Source: an uncultured Planctomycetaceae bacterium
Lineage (GTDB): Bacteria > Planctomycetota > Planctomycetia > Pirellulales > Pirellulaceae
NCBI GenBank assembly: GCA_937967755.1
Contig: CALBTA010000109.1
Location: 1 to 8,625 of the forward strand
Length of the DNA stretch: 8,625 nucleotides
Direction: 5' to 3'
The translations under genes were made by a program, and so were the position numbers. Positions 1-6,204 of the stretch are shown here, in pieces. How positions within the stretch are numbered: the first letter of the stretch is position 1; each line of letters begins with the position of its first letter. Below the pieces are notes generated by a model. That model was given only the letters and a program-made list of their open reading frames with translations, was not told where the DNA came from and made no database searches.

Positions 1-36
1 TTTCTCCGAAACCAGCCACTGGGCGCGCGGAGACAT

Positions 37-459
37 TTGATAAGATTCATGACGTCAGCGAAACGAGACTGGCCGGCCAGCGGAGAAACGCGGCCTACGC
101 AAGATTCAGCACTCCCCCCAAATACCATGCACTTTGGTGAATTCGTGCGACCCGCCGCCACGAAGCCGTCGCCCGAAGTTGAAGCTGACCAACAGGTTAT
201 GGAAATCACAATTTCGAGAGCCGCCGAAAAAATTCACCACCAGCACCAGGTGGTGGCCGAAAGTGGTGACAAGGTCGTGAGTAGCGACAGCGTGGCGGGC
301 GATTGCGACGTAACTGCTGAATTGAACACGGCTTGGGGCGAACCAATGAGAAGCGTGGGCGACGACCAACCGCCTACCGACAGATGGAACGTAGTGAATT
401 CGGTGGTGAATCCGATTCGAAGAACGCGCAATCCAATGTCTTCGGCGCGAGAGTTTTGA
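37..459 (+). CDS. hypothetical protein, doubtful, possibly 5'-truncated
   Basis: I do not recognise this product. The frame is open from base 1, so the true start may lie outside the window; internal candidates are TTG at 37 (GGAG four bases upstream), ATG at 49 and ATG at 127. The protein is about 140 residues, hydrophilic, with no signal peptide or membrane segment and no recognisable motif. Third-position GC is only modestly raised, so codon use is weak evidence for coding. The best support is position: the TGA stop (457-459) is directly followed by a hairpin with a plus-strand T-run (460-489), and the gene would converge on the minus-strand lipoprotein gene whose stop is at 481-483. A noncoding spacer, or the end of a longer gene, remains possible. 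Confidence 0.4.
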   Translation: MIRFMTSAKRDWPASGETRPTQDSALPPNTMHFGEFVRPAATKPSPEVEADQQVMEITISRAAEKIHHQHQVVAESGDKVVSSDSVAGDCDVTAELNTAWGEPMRSVGDDQPPTDRWNVVNSVVNPIRRTRNPMSSAREF

Positions 460-489
460 AGAACGGATCGGCGATCCGTTCTACTTTTT
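460..489 (+). terminator. rho-independent terminator hairpin between convergent stops
   Basis: GAACGGATC (461-469) pairs perfectly with GATCCGTTC (473-481) around a three-base loop; A460-T482 adds a tenth pair. A run of five T follows at 485-489 on the plus strand, two bases after the stem. The minus strand has no T-run on its side, so the polarity favours ending plus-strand transcription. The 3' arm overlaps the TAG stop of the minus-strand gene (481-483), so the hairpin may also slow polymerase leaving that gene. Confidence 0.7.
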
Positions 490-2691
490 GCTTTCCGCCA
501 GCAGCTTGGCGCGAACGAGGCTGCCGGGGCGTTGGGGGGATTGGTCTTGCTGGTAAAACGCAATCGCTTTTTCCTGCTGTCCGGCGAGTTCGAGCGCGCG
601 ACCGAGTTGTCCGTTGGCGTAGGGTGCCCAGGGGCTGTCGGGATCACTTTCGGCGATACGCTGTTGGAAGAAGCTAACGGCGACGCCGAATTGCGCATCT
701 TCCAGCGCGGCGATACCCAGCCACCAAGTGGCGTGCTGCTTCGCCGCGGCGGCAACTTCGCTGAGGTGTTCGATGAACGTTCCCCGGTTTTCGTCGCTGG
801 CGGTCAACACTTGCGGCGGCAGGCGTTTGATCCAACCGCGGGTGGTGGGCGACAAGATCGAGAGCCGGGCTTCGATTTGTTTCATGTCTTCCATTTCCGC
901 GGCGGTCAGTTCGGTTTGGCTGCGGCGCATCGCGGCGGCGGCATCGGGGTTTTGCTCCACAACTTCGGCTTCCAGTTGCTGGCGAAAGAACTGTTCGGCC
1001 GGGTCAATGTCACCCGCCTTCAGCGCGCTGCGGCGCTGCTGGTACTGACCGAGCAGATACATATCCAACGCCAACTGCCGCAAAAGTTCCGCCCGAGACT
1101 TCGTGGAGTCCGAAGCGAACCATTTTTCCAATTCCTTTTGCACCGATTCGATTTCACCTTCGGGCTGCCGGCACGCCAGGTAATGGTAGCGTGCCCCGTG
1201 CGTGTAGTTGCCGCGCTGGCGGTTGGTCGGGCCCGCATCGTCTTGCCCCGGCTCGCCGACCTGCCCGCGAAAATGATGCAGCCGGCCGGCCCACAATTGC
1301 ATCGGAGGCTGGAAGACGCTCATTCCCTGGTGGAAGCGGGCGTACTGTTGTTTGTTCGTCTGGCGGGCGGCGTCGAACAGGTACGCGCGGTAGGGTGCCT
1401 GCCAGATTTCGGCATCGCGCAGGTCCGCACCTCGCAGTCTACGGGCCAAGATGCTGGGGGCCGAGGTGAGATGCAGCGGTTGCTCGTCGTCGAGCGTTTG
1501 TTCGATCTTCAACATGCGCTGCGAAAGCGACTCCAGCCCGGCGTCGATCAGCGGAATCACATTGGGCAGCTTCTGGGCGGTCATAAAGTACGGAAACTCT
1601 TCCGTGCCCAACTGCTGCAGCAGTTCCGGGTGGCCGCGAACCTGGCTGAGCGTTGCAACCGTTGCACCGTCTGGCCCGGGAACCGGCAGGCCAAGATCGG
1701 CGTCGAAGAGGTAAACGTCATCGTCAATCAATGTGCCGACGGCCCATTCGCGTTGGGTCGAACCGCCGTCGCCCGATTTGACGCCCAACACGACCGCGTC
1801 GATCCGTTGTTGCCGGCAAAGCAGCAGGAAGATGCGGGCGCGGGTTACCGCATCGCCACGGCCCAGCAGCAGCGACTGCCAAACATGAAACTCGCCACCG
1901 GGCGGCGGGGTCATTTCCCCCTTTGCCTCTTCGCCCAATACCGGAAGTTCGGCGTCCCAGTTTGTTGCATTGAGCTGAATGTTGCGAACGGTCCAATCGA
2001 ACAGTTGGCGAACCCGCATCAGTTTCAGGCGATGCTCGGCGGCGTGCAGGTCTTCTTCGATTTGCTTTATCTCAAGCTCCAGCGCCGCGAGCTGCTGCGC
2101 AAGTTTTTCGCGCTCGCCATCGGCCGGCGGGTCGACCTTGCGGTTAAAATCGCTGGCGACGACATCGATTTCCGATTGCTTGTTGCGCTGTTTGGTTTGC
2201 AGATCATCGACGGCGCGAAACAACGCGGGCTGTTGCTCACGCAGCAGTTCCATCTGCCAGGTGGAAATCTGGTTCAGCCAAACCGCTTCGCTGAGCGCGT
2301 CGTAGTCGGTGGCGACGAACTGCATTTGATCCAACGGGGCGTAGCGAAAGACGAACCGCAGTTGTTCGGGCAGCGTGGTATAGAGCGGGTCGACCGACCA
2401 GTCGTCGACTGGCGGCTGCCGTTCAATCCACTGGCCAAGCTGCGAAACGACCTTGGCCCGGGCTTGCTGCTGATCCATCTGGTCGGCCCGCCGCAACGTG
2501 GCGATGGCCCGGGCGAGGTGGTCTTCCGTGCCCGCCAGCGCCCCGCTGCCGCGGAGGTCGGTAATTTCCGCCGGTTGGTTCTTGCAGCCGGATACAAGCA
2601 ACGCGGCGAACAGGCAGAACATTCGCACGAAAGTTCGCGACAACTCCGTCGTGCTTTGGGAGCTGAACCATGTATTGCGGAAAGCGGTCAA
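481..2691 (-). CDS. outer-surface lipoprotein with degenerate transglutaminase-like region and C-terminal TPR-like helices
   Basis: A 736-residue lipoprotein. Residues about 19-36 form a signal peptide ending in the lipobox V-S-G-C, with Cys36 the predicted lipidated residue. Residues about 162-228 are charged and heptad-like, probably a coiled coil. Residues about 268-340 follow the layout of a transglutaminase core (GRGDA...[17 protein letters not shown]...EWAVG...[10 protein letters not shown]), but the position usually held by the catalytic Cys after G-D is Ala281, and the usual His before A-W/W is Arg314 or Glu315; Asp330 remains. It is therefore probably non-enzymatic. Residues about 650-725 are helical and TPR-like ([35 protein letters not shown]). 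The start is TTG, chosen because GGAGG lies seven bases upstream and the TTG overlaps the kdsA stop as TTGA. Internal starts (TTG at L17, GTG at V22 or ATG at M24) would still keep the lipobox. Role unknown; an envelope scaffold is inference. Confidence 0.88.
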   Translation of the reverse strand: MTAFRNTWFSSQSTTELSRTFVRMFCLFAALLVSGCKNQPAEITDLRGSGALAGTEDHLARAIATLRRADQMDQQQARAKVVSQLGQWIERQPPVDDWSVDPLYTTLPEQLRFVFRYAPLDQMQFVATDYDALSEAVWLNQISTWQMELLREQQPALFRAVDDLQTKQRNKQSEIDVVASDFNRKVDPPADGEREKLAQQLAALELEIKQIEEDLHAAEHRLKLMRVRQLFDWTVRNIQLNATNWDAELPVLGEEAKGEMTPPPGGEFHVWQSLLLGRGDAVTRARIFLLLCRQQRIDAVVLGVKSGDGGSTQREWAVGTLIDDDVYLFDADLGLPVPGPDGATVATLSQVRGHPELLQQLGTEEFPYFMTAQKLPNVIPLIDAGLESLSQRMLKIEQTLDDEQPLHLTSAPSILARRLRGADLRDAEIWQAPYRAYLFDAARQTNKQQYARFHQGMSVFQPPMQLWAGRLHHFRGQVGEPGQDDAGPTNRQRGNYTHGARYHYLACRQPEGEIESVQKELEKWFASDSTKSRAELLRQLALDMYLLGQYQQRRSALKAGDIDPAEQFFRQQLEAEVVEQNPDAAAAMRRSQTELTAAEMEDMKQIEARLSILSPTTRGWIKRLPPQVLTASDENRGTFIEHLSEVAAAAKQHATWWLGIAALEDAQFGVAVSFFQQRIAESDPDSPWAPYANGQLGRALELAGQQEKAIAFYQQDQSPQRPGSLVRAKLLAESKK

Positions 2692-3515
2692 CTCATCGCC
2701 TCCACCGCTGCGCGGATTTTCAAGATTCGGCTGAGGACGCCGGCGAACTGGTCGAGCGGAACCATGTTCGCCCCGTCGCTGGGCGAAGTATCCGGGTCGG
2801 GGTGGGTTTCGAAGAACAACCCATCGATGCCGACAGCGGTTGCCGCGCGGGCGAGCGGTTCAACCATCGCGCGGTTGCCGCCCGTTCGCCCGTCCAGTCC
2901 GCCTGGCTCTTGCACGCTGTGGGTGGCGTCGAACACCACCGGCGCACCCAACGCCCGCATCTGGGGCAGCGCCCGCATGTCGGTGACCAAACGGCCGTAG
3001 CCGAAGAAGGTTCCCCGTTCGCAGAGCAAAACGTTCTTCCCGCCAGCGGCTTTGACTTTCTCGACGACATGTTTCATATCGGCAGGCGAGACGAACTGCC
3101 CTTTCTTCACGTTCACGGCTTTGCCGGTTTCGGCCGCGGCGACCAGCAAGTCGGTCTGGCGGCAAAGAAATGCCGGTATTTGCAAGAGGTCGCAGACTTC
3201 ACTCGCCGGCGCGGCTTGCGCGGGCAGGTGAATGTCGGTCGTGACGGGCAGGCCGGTCTCCTGGCGAACGGCCGCGAGGATCTCCAAGCCCGCATCCAAA
3301 CCGGGGCCGCGGTAGGACGCAATGCTGGTGCGGTTGGCCTTGTCGAACGAAGCCTTGAATACGAGATGAACGGGCAGGCCGCTGGTGATTTCTTGAAGCG
3401 CCGTCGCGATTTGCAATGTCAGCTCGCGCGACTCGATCACGCAAGGGCCGGCGATCAACAGCAGCGGGTGACCTGTGCCGCATTGGTAGTCGCCGATCGC
3501 CGCGCTGACATTCAT
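2688..3515 (-). CDS. kdsA: 3-deoxy-8-phosphooctulonate synthase (KDO-8-phosphate synthase), metal-dependent class
   Basis: Condenses phosphoenolpyruvate with D-arabinose 5-phosphate to give KDO-8-phosphate in the cytoplasm, an early committed step toward the Kdo of lipopolysaccharide. The 275-residue protein is a complete TIM-barrel aldolase of usual length. Seen motifs are IAGPCVIES near the N-terminus, [58 protein letters not shown] and FFETHPDP. Cys25, His199, Glu236 and Asp247 match the metal ligands known for Aquifex-type enzymes; the metal-free E. coli type has Asn at the Cys position. ATG at 3515 was chosen from family length, although no clear ribosome site precedes it. A TTG at 3581, right after an in-frame TAG and 11 bases after AAAGGA, would add 22 residues. 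The gene overlaps the following lipoprotein gene by four bases. I see no convincing promoter between it and the upstream terminator. Confidence 0.96.
   Translation of the reverse strand: MNVSAAIGDYQCGTGHPLLLIAGPCVIESRELTLQIATALQEITSGLPVHLVFKASFDKANRTSIASYRGPGLDAGLEILAAVRQETGLPVTTDIHLPAQAAPASEVCDLLQIPAFLCRQTDLLVAAAETGKAVNVKKGQFVSPADMKHVVEKVKAAGGKNVLLCERGTFFGYGRLVTDMRALPQMRALGAPVVFDATHSVQEPGGLDGRTGGNRAMVEPLARAATAVGIDGLFFETHPDPDTSPSDGANMVPLDQFAGVLSRILKIRAAVEAMS
2699..2703 (-). promoter_or_regulatory. ribosome binding site within the 3' end of kdsA
   Basis: GGAGG on the minus strand, seven bases before the TTG at 2691. It lies inside the last codons of kdsA and decides the start of the downstream lipoprotein. 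The TTGA overlap and this site together suggest translational coupling of the two genes. Confidence 0.65.
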
Positions 3516-3643
3516 GTTGGCCCAAGTGACACGAACTTCGTGATGCCCAAATTCGCGGCCGAGTTCCGCCGCCGAATTCAACTATCGCAGTTTCCTTTCT
3601 ACGTTGCCAGCGGGGTTTGGTTCGGGGGCCTGCCCAGCGCACG

Positions 3644-3677
3644 AAAAACCCACGGCAAACGTAGGTTTGCCGTGGGT
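3644..3677 (-). terminator. rho-independent terminator of the pseudopilin/secreted-protein unit
   Basis: A perfect stem: CCCACGGCAAAC (3649-3660) pairs with GTTTGCCGTGGG (3665-3676) around a four-base loop, and A3648-T3677 adds a thirteenth pair. Reading the minus strand, the stem runs straight into five T (3648-3644). It lies about 80 bases after the stop of the gene ending at 3759 and before kdsA, so it separates the two units. There is no T-run on the plus strand. Confidence 0.92.
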
Positions 3678-3758
3678 GAAAATAGACCGAACGTTTTCCA
3701 GCTACGGGGCGTCGCGGCAACTGAGGGCCACGAAACTAGGCCGAATCACGTTACCCAT

Positions 3759-4703
3759 TCAGTCTACTTCGGCGGGGACTTCGACGAAGGTGACGATGAT
3801 GGCCTGGCCGGGCGAGACGTCGCACTCGACGACACCTGCTTCCCCGGCACCCACGACGCCGCGCTCTTCACCTTGGAAGCTGGTCGATTGCGGCAGGTTG
3901 GTGTTCAAGATCTCGATGCAAAGATCGGTCCGCGAGAACGGCTCCATGTCAGTCAGGTCCGGGTCGCGGCTGAGATTGGCGAAACCGAGAGCGTTGTCCG
4001 GATCGTCGCATTCCAGGAAGACACCGGGAAGGTCGGTGATGCGAATGCGGGCAGGCGTGTCGGTTTCGTTCTCCAGGGTGACCTGAATGGTGGTCGGGTT
4101 ATCGCCAATGTTCTCCGCGACAACGACGACGACAGTCACGTTGCCGACCTGGTTTTGGTATTGAAAACGATCGGTGCCAATGAAATCAGGTCGCGGAGTG
4201 TAGCGAATTTCGTTGCCGTTGATTTCCACTCTGCCGCGAGTGACCTCCGGCAATGGCAGCGGAGGATTGTTCACGCCCAACAGGACGGCACCTGGGCCGT
4301 CGTTGTCGAGGACGCGGATGTTGATCGGTTCGTTCTCAGCCGTGGTGATGCGATCCAGCGCCGCGAGGCCAGCGACCACTCCGTCCGCGGCGGTGGGTGT
4401 ACCGGCTGTGACCGCGACGGTCACCGTTGCGGTACCGCAGGGCGTGGTGTAGGTGAACGTATCGTTGCCAGTAAAGCCATTTGGCGTGTAGATGAACTGG
4501 TCACCCATTTGGGCAACGGTTCCGGTACCGCTAGTCGGCGCGCTGAAACTCGTGATCGTCGTTCCCGACGGATCGTTGAGCAACGGCAAGATCGTAATCG
4601 GGCCGTCGGCGCGCCCTTGGGCTTCGTCGTCGACGGGCGGTTCGGTGGTGGCGCCAACCGCGACGGCGCTAACCAACAGGCTGGAAATCAGAATGTCACG
4701 CAT
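3759..4703 (-). CDS. secreted protein with two cadherin/Ig-like (tandem-95 type) repeats
   Basis: A 314-residue exported protein. Residues 1-18 are a signal peptide with a hydrophobic core (ILISSLLVSAVAVGA) and only one basic residue. Two beta-sandwich repeats follow at about 33-98 and 120-196; each shows the pattern ITILPLLNDP or INIRVLDNDG, then IYTPNGFTGNDTFTYT or IRYTPRPDFIGTDRFQYQ, then a V-rich strand, as in cadherin-like/Big_17 tandem repeats. A further beta-rich region (about 203-312) carries Cys232, Cys262 and Cys294. The chain has no lysine, histidine or tryptophan and is strongly acidic. ATG at 4703 has GGAG eight bases upstream (4712-4715). The gene lies 51 bases after the DUF1559 gene with no terminator between, so it is probably cotranscribed. 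It could be an adhesin or surface-fibre component; no enzymatic motif is seen. Confidence 0.86.
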   Translation of the reverse strand: MRDILISSLLVSAVAVGATTEPPVDDEAQGRADGPITILPLLNDPSGTTITSFSAPTSGTGTVAQMGDQFIYTPNGFTGNDTFTYTTPCGTATVTVAVTAGTPTAADGVVAGLAALDRITTAENEPINIRVLDNDGPGAVLLGVNNPPLPLPEVTRGRVEINGNEIRYTPRPDFIGTDRFQYQNQVGNVTVVVVVAENIGDNPTTIQVTLENETDTPARIRITDLPGVFLECDDPDNALGFANLSRDPDLTDMEPFSRTDLCIEILNTNLPQSTSFQGEERGVVGAGEAGVVECDVSPGQAIIVTFVEVPAEVD

Positions 4704-4754
4704 GGTTTCGTCTCCGAAAAATCAGTTGTTGCGTATGCAGAGGTAGCTAGTTTG

Positions 4755-5744
4755 TTAGTTGTTCAGTTCCGCCGATTCCCCGCCGCGGCGCGTCCCCAAC
4801 GCTCCCAGCAGTTTCCAGTCGATGTCTTCGTGCAGCAGCATCAGCGAGCCATCGGCCATCAAGGCGTGGGCCAGCCCGTGGTGTTTGCTGAAAATTTCGT
4901 TCGATGGTTGCACGTTGATGTAGGGCCGGTCGTGGCTGAAACAGTTGTGGCCGTTGGCCCACTGGCCACCTTGCTTCGCCGGGCGGCCGCTGTTCTCCAA
5001 AACCATGAAGGTGTGCGAGGCGCCGTCGGTAATTTCGGTCATCTGTACGCCGCGTGTGCGTACGTCTTCAGGCTTCATTCGCCGCAGATTGATGGCCAGC
5101 AACACGCCCGATTCCCAGGCCTGCCCCTTGGCGAAACCCGCTTCCAAACCGGTCAAACCCGTGCCATAGTTGCCGCCAAAATCGATGGCCCCGTCTTCTT
5201 CATGTGCCGTGGCCGGGCACTGGAAGACCGGAAGGTTTCGTTGGGCAAGTTCGTAGTTGGTCGGCGGTTTGGGTGGTGCGCCTGCATCAGGCGGAGTCGC
5301 GACGGCCGCGGCCGACCCATCCGATGTAGGCCCGTCCGGGAGCGACTCCGTATATTCAGGCCGGCCTTTCTGGTCGTTCCAGGGCAGTGTCGAATCGTAC
5401 TGATCAAACAGGGCTTGCTCTTCGACGAACGGCAAAATTTTGGTGGACCAAGAATGGTTCAACCGTTGCTCTCCCCCTTCGTCACGGCCGGCGGGGAAGC
5501 GGTTCTTCGCACCTTCATAGGCGACGAGGGCCTGGCCGATCGATCGCAGATTCGCCTGGCATTGCATCCGCGAGGCGGCGTTACGGGCCGATTGGATGGC
5601 CGGCAGCATCAGCGCCAGCAGCGTGGCCAAAATGACTACGACCACCAGCAATTCAATGATGGTAAAACCCATCGCCGGGCGGCACGGGCTTCGCCGAAAA
5701 GCCGACCGTGGTCGGGAAGAATTGGTGCTGGGGTGTTTTGTCAT
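4755..5744 (-). CDS. DUF1559 prepilin-type protein with H-X9-DG C-terminal motif
   Basis: A 329-residue type II secretion/type IV pilin-like protein of the DUF1559 family, typical of Planctomycetes. A basic leader of 26 residues ends at Gly26 followed by FTIIELLVVVVILATLLALMLP, a classic prepilin peptidase site with Glu at +5 and a membrane helix that packs into a pseudopilus. The family hallmark SARNAASRMQCQANLRSIGQAL follows. Near the C-terminus His288 and Asp298-Gly299 form the H-X9-DG motif, then a usual family ending (LLGALGTRRGGE). ATG at 5744 gives a normal leader; its ribosome site is weak. A GTG at 5798 would add 18 residues but lies at the predicted transcription start. The linker at about 120-150 is rich in Pro, Ala and Asp. 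It heads a probable two-gene unit with the secreted cadherin-like protein. DUF1559 function is unknown; pseudopilin assembly is inference. Confidence 0.95.
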   Translation of the reverse strand: MTKHPSTNSSRPRSAFRRSPCRPAMGFTIIELLVVVVILATLLALMLPAIQSARNAASRMQCQANLRSIGQALVAYEGAKNRFPAGRDEGGEQRLNHSWSTKILPFVEEQALFDQYDSTLPWNDQKGRPEYTESLPDGPTSDGSAAAVATPPDAGAPPKPPTNYELAQRNLPVFQCPATAHEEDGAIDFGGNYGTGLTGLEAGFAKGQAWESGVLLAINLRRMKPEDVRTRGVQMTEITDGASHTFMVLENSGRPAKQGGQWANGHNCFSHDRPYINVQPSNEIFSKHHGLAHALMADGSLMLLHEDIDWKLLGALGTRRGGESAELNN

Positions 5745-5758
5745 TTTAAATTGCCCAA

Positions 5759-5800
5759 AAGTGGGGATATTACTGCCTTGCGTGCGCACAACCCCCACTT
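5759..5800 (-). promoter_or_regulatory. inverted repeat in the 5' leader of the DUF1559 gene
   Basis: AAGTGGGG (5759-5766) is the exact reverse complement of CCCCACTT (5793-5800). The 26-base spacer contains the palindrome GTGCGCAC (5782-5789). With the predicted start of transcription near 5800, the leader RNA would begin with this stem and end about 14 bases before the ATG. It may be an RNA hairpin or a protein-binding site; no known riboswitch class is recognisable. Confidence 0.4.
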
Positions 5801-5806
5801 CTCTAC

Positions 5807-5835
5807 AGGATAGATAAACCGGGTAAGTAAATCAA
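5807..5835 (-). promoter_or_regulatory. candidate sigma70-type promoter for the DUF1559 unit
   Basis: On the minus strand, TTGATT (5835-5830) and TATCCT (5812-5807) are separated by exactly 17 bases. Each matches four of six consensus positions (TTGACA and TATAAT). Transcription would start near 5800, giving a leader of about 56 bases before the ATG at 5744. Planctomycete promoters are poorly described, so this is a pattern match only. Confidence 0.4.
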
Positions 5836-6139
5836 GGAATTTGTGAGGGCGAAAATCGGCCTTGCGCCTTGGGCGATCTGAATTCGTCCCCTGCAATGGA
5901 ACTTTCGGAAACGCCTAATGTTTCGCACCTCGGGCGGGTCGGGGTGGAATTCAGACTACGGACGGTCAGATTGTTCTTGCGCGATTCGATCTTGGTCGGC
6001 GATACCTTGACCAAGTCCTTCGTACTCGCCCACAGACTCCCGACCCATCCATCGAGTACGAGAAAACGAGTACGAAAAGACGAGTACGAGTCATGTCGTC
6101 TGCCGACATCAGTTCGAGCGTTGATAACTGCAAGCCATT
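5836..6139. other. intergenic region rich in inverted repeats, no convincing gene
   Basis: About 300 bases between the beta-helix terminator and the DUF1559 promoter. Short frames here lack a ribosome site and any recognisable protein feature. Several inverted repeats are present: 5877-5891 with 5941-5955 (13 of 15 positions complementary, 49 bases apart), CTTGGTC 5991-5997 with GACCAAG 6009-6015, TTCGTACTCG 6019-6028 with 6067-6076 (10 of 10), and ATGTCG 6093-6098 with CGACAT 6104-6109. It may be a small structured RNA or repeat-derived spacer; neither can be decided here. Confidence 0.5.
6053..6094. repeat. three-copy tandem repeat, 14-base period
   Basis: The nine bases CGAGTACGA occur at 6053-6061, 6067-6075 and 6081-6089, exactly 14 bases apart. 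The five-base remainders are GAAAA, AAAGA and GTCAT. An inverted copy, TTCGTACTCG, is found upstream at 6019-6028. The unit is too short and lacks spacers of CRISPR length. It may be a slippage-derived array or a set of spaced binding sites. Confidence 0.75.
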
Positions 6140-6171
6140 AAAAAACCGCGACGACCAAAGTCGCCGCGGTT
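6140..6171 (-). terminator. rho-independent terminator of the beta-helix gene
   Basis: AACCGCGACGAC (6144-6155) pairs with GTCGCCGCGGTT (6160-6171) around a four-base loop. Read as minus-strand RNA all twelve positions pair, with one G-U wobble. The stem runs directly into six T on the minus strand (6145-6140). It begins 28 bases after the TAA at 6200. On the plus strand the wobble becomes an A-C mismatch, so the polarity is clearly minus. Confidence 0.9.
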
Positions 6172-6186
6172 GGGCTTTCGTTTCAG

Positions 6187-6204
6187 CGTAAGCGTCAGCT
6201 TACG
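6187..6204. repeat. short hairpin overlapping the beta-helix gene stop codon
   Basis: CGTAAGC (6187-6193) and GCTTACG (6198-6204) form a perfect seven-base stem with a four-base loop. The TAA stop (6202-6200) lies within one arm. It is not followed by a T-run, so it is not the terminator, which lies further on. It may be chance or a dispersed intergenic repeat that supplies the stop. Confidence 0.45.

Noticed and set aside
235..255. Hairpin CACCACC / GGTGGTG
   Set aside because: Seven-base stem without a T-run, explained by His/Gln and Val codons if the frame is coding; no regulatory context.
106..369. Minus-strand frame of 87 codons at the left end
   Set aside because: Starts with TTG without a ribosome site and shows no family resemblance; it overlaps the better-supported plus-strand frame.
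532..3000. Plus-strand open frame of 822 codons opposite the lipoprotein gene
   Set aside because: It lies in exact codon register antisense to the real gene; it stays open because the sense codons TTA, CTA and TCA are avoided in this GC-rich genome. Its translation has no recognisable domain.
2670..5813. Plus-strand open frame of 1047 codons spanning kdsA, the cadherin-like gene and the DUF1559 gene
   Set aside because: The three real genes share the same codon register, so one antisense frame stays open over all of them. It crosses a strong minus-strand terminator and its product is low-complexity Arg/Gly/Val-rich, typical of antisense frames.
6053..6094. Possible CRISPR array
   Set aside because: The nine-base repeats with five-base gaps are far too short, and no cas gene is near.
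5869..6141. Plus-strand frame of 90 codons in the intergenic region
   Set aside because: No ribosome site or family match; its second half is a translation of the tandem repeat.
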